From Candidatus Kaiserbacteria bacterium (GTDB lineage: Bacteria; Patescibacteriota; Minisyncoccia; Phycocordibacterales; UBA12088), in the NCBI GenBank assembly GCA_003561715.1, contig PWVU01000130.1, forward strand, positions 1 to 9,641: a DNA stretch of 9,641 nucleotides, in the 5' to 3' direction. The translations under genes were made by a program, and so were the position numbers. This document shows, piece by piece, positions 3,946-9,641 of the stretch. A model generated the notes under the pieces. It was not told the origin of the DNA. It saw nothing but the letters and a program-made list of their open reading frames with translations, and did no database searches. Within the stretch, counting starts at the first letter, position 1. Each line of letters starts with the position of its first letter.

Positions 3946-5055
3946 ATGTCCCTCCAGCACACCCTCGAACAACTCATCCGGTTTAAAACTATCAGCGGTG
4001 ATCACGAAGCGACTCGTGATGCGTTTGAGTGGATCAAAGATCAACTGCAGCCGGTGCCTTTGTATATGCGTGAGCATACCCATAATGGCTTTCCTTCGCT
4101 GGTCATGACGACGCGACGCACGAAGTCTCCAAAGCTCTGGCTCGCCGCGCACGTTGATGTGGTGCATGGTTCGGACACGATGTTTCATCCGTGGGTTGAA
4201 AAGGGGAAGCTCTACGGAAGGGGCGCATTTGATATGAAATTTGCTATTGCATGTTATATCGAGCTACTGAAAGAGTTGGATATTCATGCGCGCGAATACG
4301 ACATCGGGATTATGCTCACCTCCGATGAAGAGATTGGAAGCGTAAACGGCACCAAGGCGCTACTAGAAAAAGACGGCTATACCGGTGATGCGGCGTTTCT
4401 TCCTGATGGCGGTGGTTGGTGGCAGCTTGAAGAGTGCGCAAAAGGTGTCTCTATTGTTGAGGTAACAGCTCAGGGTGATTCAGCACACGGCTCGCGCCCA
4501 TGGCGTGGCGATTGTGCTATTCAGCGCTTACAGGAGTACTTGAGTGATGTGCGCGCGTATTTTGAAACGCTTAAGAAAGACACGACGAAGACGGGTTCTG
4601 AGTATTGGTATCCAACAATGCATGTCGGTACGATCCAGGGCGGGCATTCAATGAATCAGATCGCTGATTCCGCAGTCGCGACAATTGATATTCGATATAC
4701 CTCAACCAAAGAATATGCGCGTATTAAAAAGAAGTTAGAATCATTGGCGAAAAAACATCGTCGCGTAACGAGTAAAGAAATATTCGGCGATAGAGAATAT
4801 GGCATAAGTAAAAAGAATGGTGAAGCTCGTGCACTCATGCGCGCCGCAAAACAAATCGCCGGCCGCGAGGTAGGTTGGACGCGGTCATATGGTTCGTCCG
4901 ACGCTCGCTTCTTTGCGAAACAAAATATCCCGACACTTCTTATGTGGCCTGAGGCGGGCGGTGCTCACTCGGAGCACGAGTGGATTGATCTTGACGATCT
5001 TGCGAAATACTACGAAGTGCTTAAAAAGTTTGTGGGGCAAATAGCAAGGCGCTAA
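3946..5055 (+). CDS. M20 family metallopeptidase (369 aa)
   Basis: A two-zinc amidohydrolase or peptidase of the M20 (ArgE/DapE/CPG2/PepV) family, which removes residues from small peptides or N-acyl amino acids in the cytosol. The active-site set is complete: H69 and D71 in LAAHVDVVHG, bridging D96 in GRGAFDMK, the catalytic and metal-binding Glu pair 128-129 in TSDEEIGS, D154 in LPDGGG, and H341 in GGAHSEHEW. The lid domain lies around residues 165-280, with the domain-contact His in SAHGSRP (H181). Length is normal for the family. The exact substrate cannot be read from sequence. There is no Shine-Dalgarno before the ATG; the start is chosen because the family N-terminus (LIRFKTISGD) aligns here. 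The next gene has its own promoter. A decayed relative of this gene's 3' end lies at 7257-7397. Confidence 0.9.
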   Translation: MSLQHTLEQLIRFKTISGDHEATRDAFEWIKDQLQPVPLYMREHTHNGFPSLVMTTRRTKSPKLWLAAHVDVVHGSDTMFHPWVEKGKLYGRGAFDMKFAIACYIELLKELDIHAREYDIGIMLTSDEEIGSVNGTKALLEKDGYTGDAAFLPDGGGWWQLEECAKGVSIVEVTAQGDSAHGSRPWRGDCAIQRLQEYLSDVRAYFETLKKDTTKTGSEYWYPTMHVGTIQGGHSMNQIADSAVATIDIRYTSTKEYARIKKKLESLAKKHRRVTSKEIFGDREYGISKKNGEARALMRAAKQIAGREVGWTRSYGSSDARFFAKQNIPTLLMWPEAGGAHSEHEWIDLDDLAKYYEVLKKFVGQIARR

Positions 5056-5081
5056 TCGGCGTAGGGGTAGTCTGCGCCACT

Positions 5082-5109
5082 TTGACTGATTCTAAAAAAA
5101 AAGTATAGT
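5082..5109 (+). promoter_or_regulatory. Promoter of the ATP-grasp gene
   Basis: TTGACT (5082-5087), a 16-bp spacer containing an A-tract, and TATAGT (5104-5109). Transcription should start near 5116, giving a leader of about 78 nt. Confidence 0.7.
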
Positions 5110-5117
5110 TGCTGAGG

Positions 5118-5162
5118 CGGGTATAAACCCGACACGCAAACAGGAAACGCGACGTTTCCTGT
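5118..5162 (+). promoter_or_regulatory. Two leader hairpins ahead of the ATP-grasp gene
   Basis: CGGGT/ACCCG (5118-5122/5127-5131, ATAA loop) lies at the very 5' end of the transcript. It is followed by ACAGGAAACG/CGTTTCCTGT (5140-5149/5153-5162, CGA loop), a perfect 10-bp stem. No long T-run follows the second stem, so it is not a clear terminator. It may protect the mRNA 5' end or regulate translation from the site at 5184. Confidence 0.5.
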
Positions 5163-5193
5163 AGTTCCTTCACTCAACCAGAAAGAGGTTACA

Positions 5194-6345
5194 ATGACAC
5201 CTACTGTCGCTCGCCCCAACGCGCGTCCTTTCGTGCGGCCCAACTACTTGCTGCGGCACTGCGTGCTCGACGCTTACCCCGGAGATCTTCTTGATGGAGT
5301 ATCTGGCGTCGAGTACTATGGCGCGCGCGTACTCGCTTCGAGCTATCCGGGCGACGTCATCATGATGCACCCAGACCTAGCAGGTAGTCCGCAGCTGCGG
5401 ATGATCCAAGAGCATTACTCGCGCTGTGGTCTCCCGACCGCAGACGAGTTCATCTTCGACCAGAACTGGGAGCTCGCGCGCGGACATCGTCTTCAGCTGA
5501 ATCCGTTCCTGTTCGGAGATGAAGCAAACACAGTATTTCCGGATCCGCGCTTCGCAGCGACGGCTAAGGAGCAGAACAACAAGAACAACTTCATCAGGCT
5601 ATGCTGGAGTCTCGGCATACCTGTTCCGGGCACGGTGCTCTATGACGACCCCGCAACGTTCTCGCTTTCGGACGATCGTGCGTCCTACCCGGTCTATGTC
5701 AAGGCAGCAGTCTCGGCCTCGGGGATGCATGTCATCCGCTGTGAGAACGATGCGGAGCTTCTGGACGCTATCGCCGAGATGCCGGGCAGCTTTCAGATCC
5801 AAGAGGGGCTACCACCCAGCACGGTGTTCTGCAGCATCCAGTACGTCGAGATGGCGGGTAAATTCACGCATGGACCGCTGACGGAACAAAAGCTCGACGG
5901 TAGTCACCATGCTGGCAACATCTTTCCGGCACGCATCGTCGACGCAGACCTTGTTCAGCCGTTCACGGATAAGGCCGCCCGGCACATGTTCGAGAAAGGC
6001 ATGCGTTTTACCTGGGGTTTCGATATCGCCGTGACGACAGACCGTGGTCCTCTTGCGATCGAGGCAAACCCTCGTGCGAATGGGGCCACGTACCTCTGGA
6101 TGCCGGCAGCCAGGTTGGACGCTACGGCGTGGGAAGGCGAGTATGTCTATCCTAGGAATGGGGATTTGCGCTTCATCTTACGCGATCCGGCTGATTGGGA
6201 GTACAGCCGTCATCGGGGGAACGGGATCGTCCTCATCAACTGGGGACCGATGCTCGGCACTCCGCCGAAGCTGGGGCTTCTCGTCATTGGTGATGCCGAT
6301 CAGCGTGAACGTTTGCTCAGGACGTTCAAGTTACGGTACTGCTGA
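5194..6345 (+). CDS. ATP-grasp superfamily carboxylate-amine ligase (383 aa)
   Basis: ATP-grasp enzymes activate a carboxylate as an acyl-phosphate and join it to an amine or similar nucleophile. The N-terminal 115 residues look like a pre-ATP-grasp domain. The fold follows: NNKNNFIRLCWSLGIPVPGT (about 128-147), the typical helix and turn before the B domain; YPVYVKAAVSASGMHV (165-180) with nucleotide-binding K170 and a glycine/serine loop; QIQEGL (201-206), the linker strand with E204; GFDIAV (275-280); and EANPRANG (290-297), the diagnostic metal-binding E290 and N292 with R294. The C-terminal 85 residues are an unassigned tail. The substrate is unknown. Ribosome site AGAGG (5184-5188) lies 5 nt before the ATG. 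It stands alone between its promoter and a terminator. Its G+C is higher than that of the flanking M20 gene and pseudogene, suggesting a different origin or stronger selection. The fold call is firm, the biochemical role is not. Confidence 0.8.
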   Translation: MTPTVARPNARPFVRPNYLLRHCVLDAYPGDLLDGVSGVEYYGARVLASSYPGDVIMMHPDLAGSPQLRMIQEHYSRCGLPTADEFIFDQNWELARGHRLQLNPFLFGDEANTVFPDPRFAATAKEQNNKNNFIRLCWSLGIPVPGTVLYDDPATFSLSDDRASYPVYVKAAVSASGMHVIRCENDAELLDAIAEMPGSFQIQEGLPPSTVFCSIQYVEMAGKFTHGPLTEQKLDGSHHAGNIFPARIVDADLVQPFTDKAARHMFEKGMRFTWGFDIAVTTDRGPLAIEANPRANGATYLWMPAARLDATAWEGEYVYPRNGDLRFILRDPADWEYSRHRGNGIVLINWGPMLGTPPKLGLLVIGDADQRERLLRTFKLRYC

Positions 6346-6363
6346 TCTACTTCGAGGTTGAGT

Positions 6364-6400
6364 TGGGGCGTCAGTAATGGCGCCCCAGCTTGATTCTTTT
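6364..6400 (+). terminator. Probable terminator of the ATP-grasp gene
   Basis: TGGGGCG (6364-6370) and CGCCCCA (6381-6387) form a 7-bp stem, followed by GCTTGATTCTTTT. The T-tract is interrupted, so strength is moderate. Confidence 0.6.
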
Positions 6401-6410
6401 CAATATTTAA

Positions 6411-6439
6411 TTAACATTAAATTGTACTGTATTTATAGC
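6411..6439 (+). promoter_or_regulatory. Candidate promoter at the pseudogene 5' end
   Basis: TTAACA (6411-6416), 17 bp, TATAGC (6434-6439), in an AT-rich stretch. Its -10 overlaps the codons of the degraded protein's first recognisable residues (I-A-I), so it may be fortuitous. Confidence 0.3.
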
Positions 6440-7249
6440 GATTTAAGGAGGCGCAGGAGCGATTGATTACGTGCCTACGTATCGCGAAAGCATCACATGC
6501 ATTCTTAACGAAACAAAGGCAGATGCGGAATCTGGCCAATCAGCGCTCGCGCCTGTAGAATCGTCGGTCGTTCGGCTTGAGAACGATCAAATTTTTATTG
6601 CAGGGAAGGGAAGTGTATTGAATGCAAAAGGTTTTGTTGAGTGAGAAGCGGCAAAGCAGCGACTTGTTGATCGGAGACGGCGTTCGCGAGTTCGCTGCTG
6701 AGAAAATAGTTGCGTTTAAGCGAAATGAGCATTTTGTAACTAACGCACGAGAGGATCATCTCAGAGAAGCGCAGCAATCAAATCAAATAACGCTTGATCA
6801 TAACGATAATACAAAAGAGGAAAAACTGGGCACCGTGGGAGCAGCTGAAATTGATGTTGATGGAAATCTGGCCGCTGCTACATCGACAGGTGGTATTGTA
6901 TATAAGTATTTTGGACGAGTGGGCGACCCGCCTATTGTTGGCGTCGGAATATTTGCTGAAAATAGACTTTGCGCTGTGTCAGCAACTGGGTATAGTGAGC
7001 AATTTCTTCGCACCACATTGGCAAACACATTGCTGAATGGATGCGGTACGGCACGATTGACGCCGAGCAGGCCGCAAAGACAGGGATCAATTTTTGGTTT
7101 TAAAAGTAAAAGGTGTTGGCGGAGTGATTGTTGTGTACGCTAAGTATGGTATTGGCTTTGCTCACAGCACACCACTTATTCTAGCGGGATCGATAAAAAA
7201 TGGAGTGGAGCCGGCTCTGTTATTGAAAAAACAACCTGCGCAGGAATAG
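6435..7249 (+). pseudogene. Isoaspartyl peptidase/type-2 asparaginase pseudogene (frameshifted)
   Basis: Remnant of an Ntn-hydrolase that cleaves beta-aspartyl peptides or asparagine. Pieces in three frames match the family in order. Frame with 6435: I-A-I-stop-GGAGAI, where the family has I-H-GGAG (the His codon is now TAA 6444-6446), then SALAPVESSVVRLEN and AGKGSVLN, ending at TGA 6642-6644. Frame with 6622: DLLIGDGVREFAAEK, then KLGTVGAAEIDVDGNLAAAT with the position of the autocatalytic Thr (Thr in GTVG), then STGG, GRVGD and CAVSATG. After a shift near 7033: EWMRYGTIDAEQAAKTG. After another near 7095: KVKGVGGVIVVY and IGFAHSTP to a stop at 7247-7249. The DASIMDG region after GSVLN is missing. 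At least two internal stops, three frame changes and a deletion exclude a full-length enzyme. Family identity is confident. Confidence 0.85.
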
Positions 7250-7256
7250 TGCAGTT

Positions 7257-7397
7257 AAGTTCCCCGGTATCCCAAAGTTGCTTATCTGGCCTGAAGCCGG
7301 TGGCGCACACTCCGAACATGAATGGATCGATCTTGCCGACCTTGAGCGATATTATTCTGTGTTGTGTGCGTTCGTTGAGGAAGTTGCTCGGACGTAA
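7257..7397 (+). pseudogene. C-terminal remnant of a second M20 peptidase
   Basis: This frame reads KFPGIPKLLIWPEAGG, then AHSEHEWIDLADLERYY, ending at TAA 7395-7397. It aligns with the last 45 or so residues of the intact M20 protein: 30 of 42 positions are identical from the IP of IPKLLIW onward, including the zinc-ligand motif GGAHSEHEW. The rest of the peptidase is absent; the isoaspartyl peptidase pseudogene ends 8 nt upstream. Many synonymous differences show that this is an old paralogue or homologue rather than a recent duplicate. No start codon or ribosome site is present, so it is a non-functional relic. Confidence 0.9.
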
Positions 7398-7425
7398 TTC
7401 TGACCTTGTTTGAAACAGCAGTGGG

Positions 7426-7454
7426 TTCACCGCGCACCAGCTCTGTGCTAGGGT
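7426..7454 (+). promoter_or_regulatory. Candidate promoter of the mscS gene
   Basis: TTCACC (7426-7431), exactly 17 bp, then TAGGGT (7449-7454) with TG at 7446-7447, an extended -10. Transcription would start near 7461, leaving a 25-nt leader. Confidence 0.45.
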
Positions 7455-7485
7455 ACTTACGTATTCACTGGTTTTGCAATTTGCT

Positions 7486-8604
7486 ATGGAACAACTCAAC
7501 ACATTGATCACACAGATGTATGCGTCGGTCGGGCTGGACCCGGCGGCGGAGTTTTTAGGGAATTCGCTTTTTGACTATACGTTGTCGTTGATCGTTTTTT
7601 TGGTCGCGTACGGACTCTTTAAGTTTATCCAGCGGGTGGTGTTGGTACAGCTTGCTCGGATTGCCGAGAAGACCCCGACCACACTCGACAACACGCTGGT
7701 GAAAATGGGGCGCAGCTTCCGCCCGCCGTTCTATGCGTTTCTGGCATTTTGGTTTGCATTTCAGTTCCTCGATGTGCACGGCTTTATGGAAAGCGCGCTG
7801 ACCGCGGTCATCATTATATGGGCAGTGTATCAGGTGGTCATCGTTGCGGGGATCTTTGTGGAAGATGTGCTCTTGGGAACGATTGCCAAGGACAAAGACC
7901 CGACGACCAAATCTGCGCTCTTGCTCTTGTCGCGACTGGCAAAGGGAGCGATCTGGGGGCTTGGTGTTATTATGCTCCTCTCCAACTTGGGGGTTGATGT
8001 CACGGGGCTTCTTGCCGGTATCGGTATCGGCGGTATCGCGATTGCGTTTGCCTTGCAAGGCATACTGTCGGATCTATTTAGCTCGTTCTCGATCTACTTT
8101 GATAAGCCGTTTGAGGTGGGCGATTTTATCATCGTGGGAGACAAGATGGGAGTGGTGGAGCGCATTGGTGTTAAATCGACCCGTTTGCGGGCTCTTTCCG
8201 GGGAAGAGCTGGTACTCTCGAATCATTTCTTGACCGGAGCGCAGATACAGAATTACAAACGCATGCAGGAGCGGCGCGTGGAGTTCCATGTTGGTGTGGT
8301 ATACAGTACCTCAACTGAGAAGATGGAGCGTGCTATTGCTATTATCAAGCAGGCAATCGAAGAGGAAGAGCTCGCGCGACTTGATAGGGTACATTTCAAG
8401 GAGTTTGGAGATTCGGCACTTTTGCTGGAAGCGGTGTATTATGAAAAAACGGCTGATTTCAACGCATATATGGACACTCAGCAGGCGATCAATTTTTTCA
8501 TTAAAAACGGGTTTGAAGCTGAGGGTATTGAAATGGCGTTTCCCACCCGCACACTAACATTTGATCAGTCGGCGCTTGAGGCGTTTCGGCGCAAGTCGTC
8601 ATAG
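7486..8604 (+). CDS. mscS: MscS-family mechanosensitive ion channel (372 aa)
   Basis: A membrane channel that opens under membrane tension to release solutes during hypo-osmotic shock. Hydrophobic helices lie at about residues 29-52, 80-97, 104-130 and 143-168. Then comes the pore-lining helix with the family's glycine/alanine pattern, GLLAGIGIGGIAIAFALQG (174-192), and the kinked SDLFSSFSIYFDKPFEVGD (195-213), the most diagnostic stretch. The beta domain (about 214-258) and the alpha/beta cytoplasmic vestibule follow, ending near FPTRTLTFD (352-360), the usual C-terminal strand. With about five membrane helices and 372 residues it is somewhat larger than E. coli MscS (286 aa, three helices). 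No Shine-Dalgarno is visible; I chose the ATG at 7486 over an in-frame TTG at 7474 because the leader from the likely promoter reaches it naturally. Confidence 0.9.
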   Translation: MEQLNTLITQMYASVGLDPAAEFLGNSLFDYTLSLIVFLVAYGLFKFIQRVVLVQLARIAEKTPTTLDNTLVKMGRSFRPPFYAFLAFWFAFQFLDVHGFMESALTAVIIIWAVYQVVIVAGIFVEDVLLGTIAKDKDPTTKSALLLLSRLAKGAIWGLGVIMLLSNLGVDVTGLLAGIGIGGIAIAFALQGILSDLFSSFSIYFDKPFEVGDFIIVGDKMGVVERIGVKSTRLRALSGEELVLSNHFLTGAQIQNYKRMQERRVEFHVGVVYSTSTEKMERAIAIIKQAIEEEELARLDRVHFKEFGDSALLLEAVYYEKTADFNAYMDTQQAINFFIKNGFEAEGIEMAFPTRTLTFDQSALEAFRRKSS

Positions 8605-8672
8605 GACGCGCGGGAAGTTTTTTGTGTGCATGTCAAGCCGAGAGTGAGTGTTGGGAGACAGGAGAGGTGTAG

Positions 8673-8707
8673 ATGGCGGTGGGCGGGCGAAGCCCGCCCA
8701 CCGCCAT
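8673..8707. other. Perfect 16-bp GC-rich hairpin after mscS
   Basis: ATGGCGGTGGGCGGGC (8673-8688) and its exact complement (8692-8707) flank a GAA loop. There is no T-run on either side, so it is not a standard terminator. It may stabilise the mscS mRNA 3' end or be an intergenic repeat. The rest of 8605-8839 shows no gene. Confidence 0.6.
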
Positions 8708-8839
8708 CCCTCCCGCATCACATATACTAAATTCCATAAATGCCACATTTCCTACTGCATTGTCAAGCAAACAATATATTGCAACAAAGCCGTATTTTAC
8801 GAGCTAGACCTTGACAGATAGTATTTTATTGTTGCTTTA

Positions 8840-8868
8840 TTGGACACTCTATGTTTTTTTGCTATACT
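8840..8868 (+). promoter_or_regulatory. Promoter of the acidic protein gene
   Basis: TTGGAC (8840-8845), 17 bp with a T-tract, then TATACT (8863-8868) with TG at 8860-8861, a strong extended -10. A perfect TTGACA at 8811 has no matching -10. Confidence 0.6.
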
Positions 8869-8900
8869 TGTGATGCTTGGTTTGGCGACCAGGCATTTTC

Positions 8901-8972
8901 ATTCACAGATAGTCGATGTCTGTGAATACAGAGAGAAGCTCATTATGAGATCGTCGCCGAGGCTTATCTCGG
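8901..8972 (+). other. Leader hairpins before the acidic protein
   Basis: ATTCACAGA/TCTGTGAAT (8901-8909/8919-8927) is a 9-bp stem directly before a purine-rich AGAGAGAAG. CCGAG/CTCGG (8957-8961/8968-8972) is a second, smaller stem. Both lie in the predicted 5' leader. Confidence 0.4.
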
Positions 8973-8992
8973 AGACTAACCATAAAATAACT

Positions 8993-9199
8993 ATGTCAAC
9001 AGCAGTACTCGATGATGTACGTCTAGATGACGCGCCAGTTGATGGTACACCAGTTGAAGAAGACGAAGAAACAACTCCTGATACTGTAGAGGCAGAAGGT
9101 GGCGTAGAAGGAGAAGGTGAAGAAAAGCAGCTTGAAGCTGAAGCTGAAGCTGATGTTGATGAAGAGGATGGCAAGAAAGAAGAAGGAGAAGACGCATAA
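8993..9199 (+). CDS. Small highly acidic, probably disordered protein (68 aa)
   Basis: I do not recognise a family. The protein is dominated by Glu and Asp with Val, Gly and Ala, and has no hydrophobic core and no Cys. It would be strongly negatively charged and intrinsically disordered. Residues about 48-53 are EAEAEA, encoded by a three-fold GAAGCT tandem repeat (9134-9151). I chose the ATG at 8993 because the acidic composition begins there. An in-frame ATG at 8945, 9 nt after AGAGAG, would add 16 mostly basic and polar residues and is a real alternative. It has its own promoter and terminator. Low-complexity composition makes homology-based function impossible from sequence. Confidence 0.6.
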   Translation: MSTAVLDDVRLDDAPVDGTPVEEDEETTPDTVEAEGGVEGEGEEKQLEAEAEADVDEEDGKKEEGEDA

Positions 9200-9222
9200 T
9201 TGCTCAACTCTCTAACACAACC

Positions 9223-9242
9223 ACCCGCTTCGGCGGGTTTTT
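9223..9242 (+). terminator. Rho-independent terminator of the acidic protein gene
   Basis: ACCCGC (9223-9228), TTCG tetraloop, GCGGGT (9233-9238), T5 at 9238-9242. Confidence 0.85.
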
Positions 9243-9260
9243 GTGTTTCCTGCTCCGCTC

Positions 9261-9289
9261 TTTCCGAATATCTACTTTTTTGCTACAGT
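9261..9289 (+). promoter_or_regulatory. Candidate promoter of the tRNA-Gly locus
   Basis: TTTCCG (9261-9266), 17 bp with a T6 tract, TACAGT (9284-9289) with TG at 9281-9282. It closely resembles the promoter at 8840-8868 (T-tract then TGCTA). It would transcribe both tRNA copies as one RNA. Confidence 0.5.
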
Positions 9290-9358
9290 AAGTGCGCTTG
9301 CGTAAATTCGGTAGCTTTAAGAGGAATCCATTCTTTAGACGAGGAACAATCATATGTC

Positions 9359-9449
9359 GCGGGTATAGTTTAGTGGTAGAATGTCTGCCTTCCAAGCAGG
9401 TAAGAAGCTCCGGGGGAGCTTCGAACGGAGTTCGGTTCTCCAGAGAATC
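9359..9449 (+). pseudogene. tRNA-Gly(UCC)-like gene with an aberrant 3' half
   Basis: Bases 9359-9399 match the intact tRNA-Gly downstream at 36 of 41 positions: acceptor 5' arm GCGGGTA, a D-arm, and anticodon arm TCTGC/GCAGG with loop CTTCCAA (anticodon TCC, 9391-9393). After that the sequence departs. It has an 8-bp hairpin GAAGCTCC/GGAGCTTC (9404-9411/9415-9422), then CGAAC/GTTCG (9422-9426/9430-9434) or alternatively a T-arm-like CGGAG-TTCGGTT-CTCCA (9426-9442). No TACCCGC exists to pair with the acceptor. It is either a truncated or chimeric tRNA pseudogene or an unusual RNA with a long variable-arm-like insert. Confidence 0.6.
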
Positions 9450-9468
9450 GGTAAAAACAAATACATAC

Positions 9469-9539
9469 GCGGGATTAGTTTAGTGGTAGAATATCTGGCT
9501 TCCAACCAGAGGACAGGAGTTCGATTCTCCTATCCCGCA
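9469..9539 (+). tRNA. tRNA-Gly (anticodon UCC)
   Basis: A complete cloverleaf: acceptor GCGGGAT/ATCCCGC (9469-9475/9532-9538), D-arm with the GTTTAGTGGTAGAAT sequence, anticodon arm TCTGG/CCAGA (9494-9498/9506-9510) with loop CTTCCAA and anticodon TCC (9501-9503), T-arm AGGAG-TTCGATT-CTCCT (9515-9531). Discriminator A at 9539; CCA is not encoded and must be added by tRNA nucleotidyltransferase. It reads GGA and GGG. Confidence 0.95.
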
Positions 9540-9603
9540 CAAAATAAGGAGCACAAGCGAAGCTTTTGCGACTATATGTTGTGACGGGATGGGAGAATCG
9601 AAC
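9516..9603. repeat. Inverted repeat of the tRNA-Gly 3' half
   Basis: Bases 9581-9603 are nearly the exact reverse complement of 9518-9540: CGGGAT and GGAGAATCGAAC are both retained, separated by one substitution, with one extra A near the start. The 40-nt gap includes a small AAGC/GCTT hairpin (9555-9558/9562-9565). It may be the 3' end of a broken tRNA on the minus strand or a segment that pairs with the tRNA. Confidence 0.6.
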
Positions 9604-9641
9604 GGCGGAAGCCCGCGTGCCCAAGCACGAGAGAGGGCTGA
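9604..9641. other. Structured GC-rich sequence cut by the window end
   Basis: GCGG/CCGC (around 9604-9616) and CGTGC/GCACG (9615-9619/9624-9628, CCAA loop) form consecutive hairpins. Read on the minus strand, this is where a tRNA's T-stem 5' arm and anticodon arm should lie, but the sequence does not pair correctly for one. The element continues past the window. Confidence 0.35.

Noticed and set aside
6622..7143. 173-aa open frame as an intact gene
   Set aside because: It covers only the middle of an isoaspartyl peptidase; the flanking family segments are in other frames, so it is part of a pseudogene.
7555..8058. 167-aa minus-strand frame opposite mscS
   Set aside because: A shadow of the conserved channel gene, with low-complexity charged composition typical of antisense to hydrophobic helices.
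8899..9207. Ser-rich 102-aa minus-strand frame
   Set aside because: Antisense to GAA/GAG codons gives Ser/Phe runs; the plus-strand acidic ORF has promoter and terminator.

Overview
The window looks like a bacterial chromosome segment of about 50% G+C using the standard code: UGA is a credible stop in several genes. The small, loosely packed genes, the lack of ribosome-binding sites on the two most conserved genes, and a tRNA-Gly without an encoded CCA would fit a Patescibacteria/CPR-type genome. That assignment is inference only; no marker gene is present.

Bases 1-2550 contain no recognisable conserved protein. They hold a chain of promoters, strong hairpins, rho-independent terminators and small ORFs with good Shine-Dalgarno (SD) sites. 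From about 730 onward the pattern repeats: a promoter or leader RNA ending in a terminator, then a small ORF, usually with its own terminator. The ORFs lie at 951-1256, 1620-1799 and 1991-2206. The last module ends in a 355-aa protein (2704-3771) that I read as a divergent glutamate-cysteine-ligase-type (GCS2/YbdK-like) carboxylate-amine ligase. Its leader has a -35/-10 promoter, mutually exclusive antiterminator and terminator hairpins (2417-2504), and a 65-nt tRNA-like element with a perfect 7-bp acceptor stem, a consensus T-arm and an encoded CCA (2593-2657).

Bases 3946-7397 form a peptide and amino-acid enzyme region: an intact M20 metallopeptidase (3946-5055), an ATP-grasp ligase with its own promoter and leader hairpins (5194-6345), a badly frameshifted isoaspartyl peptidase/type-2 asparaginase pseudogene (about 6435-7249), and a fragment matching the C-terminus of a second M20 peptidase (about 7257-7397). 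Two ligases that join carboxylates to amines therefore sit beside peptidases that split such bonds. A shared pathway is plausible but unproven, and part of it has decayed.

Bases 7426-9242 carry an MscS-family mechanosensitive channel (7486-8604), a 16-bp GC-rich hairpin, and a small very acidic protein (8993-9199) with its own promoter and terminator. Bases 9261-9641 carry a tRNA locus: a tRNA-Gly(UCC) copy intact only in its 5' half and continuing into three hairpins, an intact tRNA-Gly(UCC) (9469-9539), and then a segment nearly complementary to the 3' half of that tRNA, running into the window edge. Several promoters (90-98, 7446-7454, 8861-8868, 9281-9289) share an extended -10 of the form TGCTAnnnT.
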